Assembly (NCBI GenBank): GCA_948099385.1 | Contig: CANUEZ040000014.1 | Span: forward strand, 2,418,001-2,482,000 | DNA length: 64,000 nucleotides | Reading direction: 5' to 3' | Origin: Fasciola hepatica | Lineage: Eukaryota > Platyhelminthes > Trematoda > Plagiorchiida > Fasciolidae | In this document: one piece after another, positions 25,801-35,100 of the stretch | Position numbering within the stretch: position 1 is the stretch's first letter | Layout: each line of letters starts with the position of its first letter | Made by a program: the position numbers and the translations under genes | Notes under the pieces: model-generated | Told to the model about the DNA's origin: nothing | Seen by the model: only the letters and a program-made list of their open reading frames with translations | Database searches by the model: none

Positions 25801-27828
25801 GTCTGGGCCCTGTAGTATATGGTCGTTGAGTGACACACCCTGACATTTTGCGGCACAGCCGGAAACCACGCTGACCTTCCCCGGTTTCTTTGGGTTCACG
25901 ATCAGGTGATGGGGTAAGTACCACCTCAAATTTGCGTTGATAACCGCTGTATCCACTCTTTCTACATAACCCAAATCGATGTTATGTTGCACGGTTCGCG
26001 TGTATTCTATCCTTAATTGTGGTTCCCGAATTAGCCTGGTTTTGAGGATGCATAATCTTCTCAGAGCCATTTCTCGGCTGTTTGGCATAGGTTTCATGTT
26101 GGGTCTCCACGGGACAGGAGCTTCGAAACGATCTATTACATACTTAGCGTTCTTGGCTACCATGTCCAAAGCCGCCCTATCTTCTCGTGATGGAGCACCT
26201 CTATCAATGGCCAGGTCGGCAAATTCGGCGGTACACAGCTGTTGGAATGCCTGTTCAGTGTTCGCCGTTTCCGCCGAAGTGTAGTTGATTTGGATTAGTT
26301 TGCCGCATCTTCAATCTGTACTGCCATATTAAGTTCAATCAAACATAGTGCGTACTGCATAGGGTGCTTTGCGGATTCCCATTCTTTGATCCAGTACCCA
26401 ATGCGCTTCCGGGATATCGTAACCGATCAGCAGATCAATTTCGTTATTCTGCCACTCCTCGATCGCAACCCCGTCGAGATGCGGCCACCGAGTCAGAATC
26501 GATTGCACTGACTGAGGTGCTCTCATCGGCAGGTCCTCTATGGTGAATGCTTCTAGAGTTTCTGCTCTATCGTTGCTGACCAAGGAAACGAGTTGTAGAT
26601 GGAGTTTGGTCGACTGGGTGACTTCGGTGCCACTCACTGTGCTCACTGCTAATGAAGATTGATTCCCTCTGATCCCATATCTCTCTGCGAACTCCTTCCC
26701 TACCAGGGTGTTATCCGAGCCACTATCTATGAAGGCCACTGCTTTGACCACCCCAGTTGGAGTCACTACTTCCACGGCCACTACGCCTAAACGTACCGGT
26801 TTACTGGCAGATCGTGACGTTGAACAAATAACGCTGGGTTTGGTACTCGTCTGGGGTAAGGTTACTCTCGCCTGGTGCAACAATCGATGGTGTCTGCCCG
26901 TGCAGCCCTCGTACCCACATCTGTTCTTTGTTCTACAAGCTGCCGCCTGGTTCGTGGTGTTGAGACAAATAAAACACGCTCCTGCCATCCTCGCCATTCC
27001 CCACCGTTCGTCTATTGTGGCTTTGCCGAACTTGGGGCATTCTGTTAGTCCATGGATAGCGCCACAGGATCTGCGATTTGGTTGCGCCGTGGCATCGCGT
27101 GAAATGGCATGTGTAGCGGTCCAAGGCTGGTATGTTGGATGTTCCTGTGCAGGGGTTAGAGCCTGGCTAGTACTGGGCTTGTTTGCCTGGTTGCTGTCCC
27201 GGATAAGTCGACCAAACCTGCTGTCGGCTATATTGGTTTGCTTGTCCAAGTATTCGGTCAGGTCTTCGAAGTTAGCCACCCGGTCGCCTCAGCTTATACG
27301 TTCCGCCTCTTCCGCCCACTGACCTTGTAGTTCGGGAGAGAGGTGGCGGACTATGCCTTCCAAAGTGTGCATTGCATCCAGGTCAGCCCTGTAACCTAAA
27401 TGTTCGAGGGCTATTGAGCAGCTTTGCATCTTAATCACCAGGTCGGCCATTGCGTAGACGTCGCAAACGTCGAAAACCGTCAGTTCCACTCTTGGCAAAT
27501 CGATCAATGGTGTTTTGTAGTCGGAGACCGGCATGGGGTTCCCTATCTTATTGCACCCTTCTCTACGGAAGTGTCGTAGTCGCTGGTCTCATGCTCGTAT
27601 TCTTTCTGTATACACTTCTTTTCTGCTTCCTGGGCCTGTAGTCTAGCCGATAGCAACTGTTGTTGTAGGTCTAGTATTCTCAGCCCACATAGATCAACAT
27701 CCTTACGATCCATGTTGCCCTCATCAACACATGAACTAGCACTGGCAGGATGTAACCAAAACCTCCCCAGGGACTTGCCGTGTTACTTCCTGTCCGGCCT
27801 CCAATGTCTTTGATCCTTTTCTTGGCAT
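22886..27828 (-). pseudogene. BEL/Pao Gag-Pol pseudogene, copy A'
   Basis: Minus-strand mirror of copy A, but including the gag start (ATG at 27826-27828, MPRKGSK, as in the intact element). It shares the lesions of copy A: the stop corresponding to 290-292, the stop cluster near 26335, the stop at 25288, and the frameshift near 23855. It has its own damage at the 5' end: a frameshifting loss soon after the start, and a deletion of roughly 265 bp at about 27465 that joins the VFD block of Gag directly to the DVYAMADLV block. It retains the 15 bp (24884-24898) missing from copy A. Catalytic blocks (DSGS, YVDD, YSDNGSNF) remain readable, but the protein cannot be made. Confidence 0.93.
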
Positions 27829-27868
27829 TTTGTGTAATTTTCTCGTTCCAAATTGATTTATTCAGTAT

Positions 27869-28244
27869 TGTAACACACGTTTGAGCAATGCGTAGCCAAA
27901 TTCGCAACGGATCCCGAAATCAAAAGGCGATTATCCGTGATATTCTACGATACTAGATTATCGAATGAACAATGACACCAAAAAGATACAAACCTCAATA
28001 ATGAGATCACAAGGATTCAACAACGAGAAACCGAATTGCAGCGTGTGAGCAAGGAGCACGTGCGTCACGCAGGTCCAGAACGAGGATATGACAAAGTAGC
28101 GCTCTGGGTGCGAACAAACGGCAATTGGTCCATAAAAGCAAACAGTTCGTGAAGACACGTCAATAATGTTAGTAAGTAAGTGATGGTAAGAAAAACACTG
28201 AACCGCAAAGGTTTTAGGGGGATTTTCCACTACCGGTCGTTACA
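27869..28244 (-). repeat. 5' LTR of BEL copy A'
   Basis: 376 bp, in element sense TGTAACGACCGG to GTGTTACA. It is followed inward by ATACTGAATAAATC and then TGGAACGAG, which is also found inside the 5' LTR of the intact element at the same distance (42614). The outer flank (ATCCC in element sense) does not equal the 3' flank (ATACT), so a target duplication is not demonstrable. The window does not show whether the left arm has a partner for this LTR. Confidence 0.9.
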
Positions 28245-29280
28245 GGGATATTGCAATGCTACAGCCGTGTGGGCGAACAGAAAGACTGATAGAGAGTGCG
28301 AACTTTCAAACTATCGCCGACTCTTGGGACGCTCTGGAGACAAATATTCCTCAGTGAAATATACCGTTTGGACTTTGTGGGACGGAAGTGTATGGCAACA
28401 TTGAATGTGACTTCTTGCAAGTATATCGATAATTGTGATAAAATAAGAGCGAGTTTTATCTCGATGATTGGTTAGGTTTGCGAATGGGACAAGCGGGTGG
28501 TTTGGCACGAATAATCGGGAGAAATGATCATGAACGGTAAGCCGAGTACGAAAACGGCCTTTTGATCCCGCGATAATTATGTGCTAGGGAAAGTAGATTT
28601 TGCCGGGTGTAAGAAGCGGTAAGTTAAGATGGCAACGATGGAGACGAGTACGATGAAAAATAGGCGATAACTGGGGGAGATAGTTCCATAGTTCCAGCAT
28701 TTCGGGTGTATAAATGATTTTTGCCGCAACCGGTGCTAGTGGGTGGGGCTGACCGTTCGCTGGACACCCAACCTGGAAACCATTTTTGGTAACAGGAGGT
28801 GAGATCCGCCATCCTAGCTGCGCCCGCACATCGTTGCAGACGTCCTGCACGCCCGATGTGCGCCGGCCAAAGCGGCGGACCTGATCGCGCCTTGCACCGA
28901 CGGGCTCCGCTTGAGTGATATTGGCGCTGCCACACAGAGATCGAGTAGTCCAGGAGCTTGCGACCAGGTTGCGAGGTGTCCTGAAGAGCAGGGCCTATGT
29001 GATAGCGATAAAATGACGAGCAGGTATTGAACTTTCAGCGGGAAATGTGGGCCAGGTATTATGCCCAGCCATCGAGGGGAGGGCGCCATCAGTGTTTGCC
29101 TTGAAAGGTGAAAATAGAAAAATGCAGTCTGGGGTGCTCCCAGGTGAGGATCAACGGCCAGTGGTAAAGAGAAACCTCTAGTACTTAGAAATTGGAACTA
29201 CTTGGTGAACGGTTCGATTTTGCAAAACAAAAGGTTGTACATAAAAGATTAATAAAACTTGAGTAGTATATACGGCGACT
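28245..29280 (-). other. Unassigned CR1-like remnants
   Basis: No coding region was recognised. The block 28738-28945 is clearly related to 11281-11480 in the left arm (and to its mirror), with shared stretches such as GTGGGGCTGACCG and CTGCACGCCCGATGTGCGCCG. The related block inside the arms lies within a CR1-like 3' region, so this is probably a 3' UTR of the same family read on the minus strand. Confidence 0.4.
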
Positions 29281-29651
29281 TGTGTGGTACGTAAGTCTCG
29301 TGGCCCTCGACTCAGACCCGCGTGTCAGCAATCCAAACCAACTTCGTACGCTCGCTCCTCCGAAGAGTATGAATCATTGTTTGATACGAGTGTCAGGACA
29401 ACGACATAAAACAAATAGGAACCTCATTTATGCTATCACAGAGACTCAGAAAACGAGGACCAAATTGCGGCATGCGAGAAGGGAGCAAGTGCGTCACGCG
29501 GTTCCAAAGTAGGATATGACAGAGTAGCGCGTTAGACGTGAACAAACGAGGGTTGGTCCGTGAAAACACTGCATAAAAACACGCAAATAGTGTATATGAG
29601 CCAGTGATGTCAAGGAAATATGGAATTGAAATGTTTCTGGGGTCTGCTACA
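29281..29651 (-). repeat. Diverged solo BEL LTR
   Basis: 371 bp in reverse orientation, starting TGTAGCAGACCC and ending ACCACACA in element sense, close to the 372-379 bp length of the other LTRs. The middle is clearly homologous: it keeps the CGCGTGACGCAC and TCGTTTTCTGAGTCTCTGTGA-like blocks in the same order. The final third is poorly conserved. No internal BEL sequence lies on either side, so it is a solo LTR or isolated fragment of an older subfamily. The flanking bases do not give a clean duplication. Confidence 0.65.
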
Positions 29652-29654
29652 GGC

Positions 29655-29748
29655 AGGACTATAAGACGAATGGATGGAGGCACTACAGTGGATGTTTGTT
29701 GTTTGGATTCCAGTAAGGTTTTTGACCCACTGAGTCGAATGCTTGGCT
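29655..29748 (+). pseudogene. Non-LTR RT fragment, first half (split by Gypsy)
   Basis: The short plus-strand reading VDVCCLDSSKVFDPLSRML matches the RT block that usually reads VDVCYLDFSKAFDSVNH. It breaks where the Gypsy LTR starts; the next RT block appears on the other side at 34558. The catalytic D in this block is present. Far too short to act. Confidence 0.6.
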
Positions 29749-29945
29749 GTTAATAGGAGTCCCGTGATATTTAGAAACGGGTCTTTCCGTTTTGTTTTAT
29801 TGTATCTTCTCTGTTTTATTACTTACCTGTACGGTACGTGGTATCTTGTACACAAAGTTTTACGCCACTTTTTATTCGGTATTGCAAGCACTTCATTCCC
29901 AATAGTTTCGAGCGGGGTCAAGCCCAATCAATCCATTGGATTTTA
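29749..29945 (+). repeat. 5' LTR of the Gypsy-like element (approximate ends)
   Basis: Pairs with 34352-34556. The best shared block is CTTACCTGTACGGTACGTG, followed by a variable CTTGTA(C/T) region and further matching to TTCATTC. The two copies are well diverged, so the element is old. The exact ends cannot be fixed by eye. Confidence 0.6.
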
Positions 29946-29989
29946 CGTTTGGTGTTGTGCAGATGAATTGAACTACTACAGATTCTGAA

Positions 29990-32900
29990 GTAGAACTTAT
30001 TGATATAAATTTTACATCCCGACAGGTCGAGGACTACATGAAACGTTAGGTGTTTGGCCCGAAATCATTTGGATGATGCGGAGAAAACGGCATTTTTTCT
30101 TCATTTCATTGGAAATGACGCATACGGTTTCCTGAAAAATCTGTCTTTTCCGTATCCTCCCATCAGTTTATCGTACGCAAGGCCATTATTCTTTGAAATC
30201 CAAGCCAGTCATTTTCTTTGCTGCTCAAAGGGTCAAAGTTAACTGTCTCGCTAGACTTGAAAACCTGTCATTACTCGAATTCATTCTTCAACGGTAGACA
30301 CAAGCAGTGAAGTGAGATTACAGCCCCAGTCGAAGGATCACATGCGTGATCGCCTGATTGCAAGAATCAACTTTGCAGATTTGCAACTGAAGCTGTTGCT
30401 TTCAACTGATCAGGCCTTTCACCAAATTCGCCAAATTCGTGAACAATATCAGGATGTAAAAGACTCAAGAGCCGTTTTAGAGTTCGTACTATTCAATTCC
30501 ACTAAAAATCAAGGCGAGCGATCCAGCAAAAAAATGCCGCTTTTGATAAAACCAATGAATTATCGTGGCAACCAGCCCATAACTCAGCAATCCACATATT
30601 CGAAATCTAAGCACGCAAGTTTAAGTTAAGGCTATTATATTTCTCGTGGTCAGGTGCTTTTCCGTTTCAGATGTCCCTGTTGACTGGCTACTTGCCCTGC
30701 CTGTGGTCAGTTTATTCATATTAAAGTTGTTCGAAGAAGTCGCCCGGGAATCAACTGACGATCCATTTAGCATCATCCGACACTTTTTTGCTTGATACCG
30801 GTTTTTCGACACTCACTTTAGATCTCGTTTCCAAAGAAAGTCTCATGCGTTAACCGGAAACCGCATACTCCAGAGGGTGTCAAGCACACTTTTACTGTTG
30901 ACCCTGGGAGTGTAGAATCCATAATTTCACGTCAGGCCCTGGATTCTTTAATCCACAGCTAAGGTTGATCCTACCAGGGTGACTATTGGAGATATTACCG
31001 AACACAAGCTCCCACTTGTTGCTTCTTGCATGGTTCCAATTCAGTTGCTTGACTCCGATCTTACTGAATGCCAATCATCGGTTTCTGATTCAGGACCTCC
31101 AGTTCTCGGTTTGCAAGTTCTTCTTAAATTGCACAATGACGGCACTTTCTTAGCTTCTTCACCAGGTTTACTGGATACATAACAACTTGTTTTACAAAGT
31201 TCTGAGGACTCTGGTGGAACGCACATTCCTGGAGTAGGGTTAGAGATACCTAACGATCCCATCTTTCTTAAGCGCAGAATAATTTCTCGTGGTTGGAGGG
31301 AGCCTGTCGGCCAAGCACCGTAGTCCATGTGTTAGGGAGGAAGTATTAGCCCTGTGGAGTCGTCTGACTGGGCCACATCGTTTGTCACTCCTTTAAAATC
31401 TGCTGAAAAGCCACCACGGATTCGCGGTGACTACTGACTGACGGCGAATAAAAGCTTATTACAGCGTACATGCAAAATCAAGAACCCGAAGCGGAGTTCC
31501 GCCAACCTGCGGAATTCACCGTATTCTCGAAGACTGACTTAAAAGATGCATACATGCAAATACCCCTGGATGAGGAACCCGGTGCAGTAACTATCATCAA
31601 CACTGAATTCGGTTTATTTTGATAAAACTTTCTGCATTTTGATCTCAAAGTCTGGTCTGATACTTTTCTAACAGTCTCCCAACCATATTGTTTAAGGACT
31701 TGAAGGTGTCAAGTCATGCCAAGGTGATATTATTTTCCATGGTTCCACTTCAGCTATACACGACCGTCGTCTTCGTTGTTTCTTGAGGCAATTCAATAAT
31801 TTAAACGTTTTCGATAGCCCAGACAAGTTTATTTTCGGTGTCTGTGAGTTCTCGTGTCCTAATTAAATTAATAATGCTAGAGGCTCCTCTCCGAACCCAA
31901 CACGTTCAGCCCCGACAACTGACGTATCTTTACCCACGAAAATTTATGAATTACATTCTATTCTTGGTATTCTTTAGTATTATGCTAGCTTCGTTCCAAT
32001 TTTTTCCAGAAGTGCAGTTATCTGCCCAAAATTCATTTCACCAATTCCTTCTTTTGGAATAAAGCTCATGAAAATACCCTTCGCAAGTTGCTATCTTACC
32101 TACAATGCGGCCTTGTTCTTGAACCTTTTTCTCTGAAAGACCACCCAGTTGTTATTACTGATGCCTCTGCTATGGGCAAAGGTGACGTCCTTGAACAATG
32201 AGATGGGCCGGTCGTTTGGGTCTCTAGGAATCTCACTAAAGTCAAACGAGTATATTCACAAACACAAAGAGAAGCCTCGGCAGTTTACTGGGCCGTCAAA
32301 CTTTCGCACAAATATTCATTTGTTCAGAAGTTCACCATAGTTACTAACCATGAGGCATTGCACTTCATCCGTCATCCACACCATTCATTGTCGAAATCAT
32401 CAGCTGAAGTGGTTCAGTGATAAATTGTTTCGGTTAGCTCGTATGATTACGATATTCTGCATCGTAGTTCTAAATACATACCACACGCTGATCTTTTATC
32501 CAGAATGCCATATTCATCTCCACCATCAGCCACTCGTGATTATTTGTTGATAAAACCACCACCGGCGCGTTTGAAGATCCTGTGAGGGATAAAAAACGTA
32601 TTTTGTTCCAGTCATTCCAGCTCTACGTCAGGGTTGGAAGTCGGACGAAGAGCGGCTATTCCCTAACTTCTACTCTCTTCGTGAATGTTGGTCGGTCACT
32701 TCTGGTGGGTTACCGTGCTTTGAGGACTTTGTGGTCGGTCCTGCAGCTTTTCCTTCTGTTATATTGACATATCTAAATTCAGGGCATTTGGGTATCAACG
32801 GCACGACTTACGTGCTGGTGGTCGGAACTGGATGCCGACATAGTACGTACGGCTAAAAACTGCAGGCGGTGTATGCACAAGATAAGTCCAATAATGGTTT

Positions 32901-34237
32901 TTTCGGGAGGCTCCCGAAGCATGCCAGGTGCACGATCAAATTTTCGCAAGCCATACAACGGACAGACAAAATTCGCGAAGATGTAGAAATATGCATGACG
33001 AAGTTAGGATAGGTAGGCTCAGAAAGGAGAATAAAGGGTGATATAGGTATGATAAGTGTGCGCACACCAAAGAAAAATGTAAGAAGTTCAGTTGAACTCA
33101 AGGGAGAATTCAAGTGGACCCCCGGAGAACCTGAAAGTCAAGGTCAAATGGAGAATCCGAATGGTCCAGGTGAATACACCTGAGAGCCGACAGATATGCA
33201 CGACAGGGGCTATAAGTCGGTATAAAAAGCCGTGGTAGTGGGAGACGATGGGGAAAAATGTGAGATGCACTGCAGTGGATCAGATAGCAATGAAACATTG
33301 GCACTCCGCAATAGATGGTCGGTGGAGAGGGCATAAAGCTCATTGTAAAACAGGGAGCTAGCAATGCAAGGCGCAAACCTTGGGTCAGATAACAAAATTG
33401 ATTTGGGAGTATTGGATACGGTAGATGTGAGGCACAGGTGTAGAGGGAATTACCGCATGTCATGACGGTCAGCGGGAAGATGGCATGAGAAACGGCCGGT
33501 GAGGAACTGCAGCATGCAGAGCGAATGTCTATAAGTACATATATCAGGAACAGCAGCAACAACAGTGGAGTCCCATGAAAAACCTTCAAAGTGACTTCCC
33601 GAGTCATTGCCGTGTGAGGCTTGACAGTGGGTGAATGCAGACTACTGTGGACTCTTCTTGTGTAAATGCTGTGCTCTTGTCGTCATTGATGCTTTTTCCC
33701 GCCGGCCAGAGGTATATCTAAAGACTTCACTCAGGGCTGCCTTCACACAGACTGTCCTCGGGAAAACACCAAGCTGAGGAGTTCCGTTCGTGCTATTTAC
33801 TAACAATGGTACACTTTTGCACTACTAGACTTTAGGATGAGTGGTTAAAAGGTCTTAGTCCCAAACATGTATTCACTGCTCCACATCACCCGCAGTCCAA
33901 TGACTTTACGGAGAACTTTGTACGCAATCTAAAGAATGCAATTCATTCTGTGAATCCCCATAAGCTTACTCGAACTTGATCGGGCCGTTGACAATTTTCT
34001 CATGCAGTATGGTAAAGCTGCACATAATGCTACGGGAAAGGTCCTTCTCGTTTAGTTAAATACCGCAGTTCGAGAACCGATTTTGAGTGTGTTTTGGAAT
34101 CTAACGTCAGTTGTTTCAGAGGGAGCAACTTACAATGGAAGAACGGAATTTTCACTCCGCGCAACGAGAGCCGGATGGTCACTTCACTAGATCCGAATGA
34201 TCCATCTGGTCGTAGGCGTGATGTAGACCAGCTATAG
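29990..34237 (+). pseudogene. Gypsy-like Gag-Pol pseudogene
   Basis: The order on the plus strand is: Gag remains (30054-30629, ending in RLIARIN and REQYQDV blocks); a retropepsin remnant (DPGSVESIIS near 30900, DSDLTECQ near 31050, VLGLQVL near 31105); RT start (TDLKDAYMQIPLDEE near 31535); RNase H (VITDASAMGKGDVLEQ near 32150, then TQREASAVYWAVKLSHKYSF); an integrase zinc region (CRRCMH near 32865); an integrase core (VNADYCG, VVIDAFSR near 33685); and a C-terminus ending RRRDVDQL at 34237. There are many stops, and RT palm motifs are lost between 31620 and 32100. The second integrase catalytic D is changed to N (TNNG, near 33800). A CR1-like element interrupts it at 32890-33606. It resembles the CsRn1-type Gypsy group of flatworms by eye. 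Confidence 0.85.
32890..33606 (-). mobile_element. 5'-truncated CR1-like element inside the Gypsy integrase
   Basis: It sits between two integrase blocks of the Gypsy relic. On the minus strand it starts in RT (LLLLLFLIYV near 33560, the degenerate QGSVLGPLLFLIYVND block), then runs through 3' sequence with the CTTGACTTTCAGG motif near 33130. It ends at CGGGAGGCTCCCGAAAAAACC with a very short ATT tail at about 32890. This is the typical shape of a 5'-truncated CR1-like insertion. Confidence 0.7.
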
Positions 34238-34351
34238 TTCAAAGAAGAAGGTCAGTCAGATGTTGTTTCGCCTGTTGATGCATCAACGGATGATCCGGAT
34301 TTGGGTACACTTGGACCCTAGAATCCCACGGAACGGCCAAGTATCCGAAGA

Positions 34352-34556
34352 TGTGAAATAATTCGTTCACTGACACGAAGAGATTACAGAAGCCCTCACT
34401 TCATTTCAGCTTGCTTTGTTGTATTCTCCCCGTTATAACACTTACCTGTACGGTACGTGATACCTTGTATGCAAAATGTTACTCTACCTTCTATTAGTTG
34501 TCGCACGTTTTTCATTCTCGGAATTTTGTGCAGGGTTAGGCCATTCAAACAATTGG
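34352..34556 (+). repeat. 3' LTR of the Gypsy-like element (approximate ends)
   Basis: Shares ACACTTACCTGTACGGTACGTG and surrounding sequence with the 5' LTR. It lies about 115 bp after the pol stop and abuts RT sequence of the split host element at 34558. The ends are approximate. Confidence 0.6.
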
Positions 34557-34557
34557 G

Positions 34558-34683
34558 ATGATCGGGAAGGCATGCGATCGGGCAGCAAACTTTCTTAGTA
34601 ATCGTAGTTTCCGTGTTAAGGTGGGTGCTTATCCTTCTAGGCCGGAGAGGGTTGCCAGCTGTGCGCCAGAGGGGTCAGCAATA
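34558..34683 (+). pseudogene. Non-LTR RT fragment, second half (split by Gypsy)
   Basis: The plus strand reads NFLSNRSFRVKVG, then SRPERVASCAPEGSA, the RT block that normally ends in SGVPQGS. It continues the RT begun at 29655, so the Gypsy element was inserted between these blocks. It stops at the AAT-rich tail of the next insertion at 34684. Confidence 0.65.
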
Positions 34684-35100
34684 ATAAAACAATAATTATA
34701 ATAATAAAGTAATATTTGTGGCTGGGACCAAGACACGTGCGAAAGGCATGATCTGTGAGCGCGGCATTGGGCAGCGGCATAAAATGTTCACAGAATTTCG
34801 AAAGAAGGACTCACACATGTCAGTTACCGTATTATAAACCTGGACGGTGGTAAAATGAGCTGACACGGGTACGGTTAACGCGGTGAATAGAAACCAAATC
34901 CGAATTCGGGAACTGGGCTCTGTGGAGAGTCGGCCATACGTGAAGCTGCTAAGATAGCGTTATTAAGGTGCGTGGAACATGCAGTACACATGATAATTGT
35001 CCAAACGAACAATTCTGGAGAGATCATAGAAAATTGGAGATGTACAGAAAAGACACATGGAGGCACCTACTGAGTATCTGAATGTTCCATATCAACACCT
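34684..35100 (-). mobile_element. CR1-like 3' end with AAT tail, minus strand
   Basis: A degenerate AAT/ATA tail (34680-34712) is followed by sequence resembling, in reverse, the CCGAAATAAACC-ATT ends of the other CR1-like copies (GACCAAGACACG, AAAGGCATGATC). It is inserted in the RT fragment just before it. Its upstream extent is unclear; it may belong with the ORF2 relic at 39773-41742, but the distance and unassigned sequence between them argue for more than one element. Confidence 0.45.

Larger units (their letters stand above)
14111..27464. repeat. Right arm of the giant inverted repeat
   Basis: Reverse complement of 1-13433. Differences seen: a longer TA tract (17724-17784), an extra TAAC in the LTR (near 22065), 15 bp retained at 24884-24898 that the left arm lacks, and scattered substitutions. 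The visible match ends at about 27464, where this arm has a gag deletion and the left arm reaches the window edge. Confidence 0.95.

Noticed and set aside
29276..29660. Possible target duplication around the solo LTR (CGACT versus GGCAG/GGACT)
   Set aside because: The bases next to the LTR ends do not match exactly, and alternative ends were needed to force a match.
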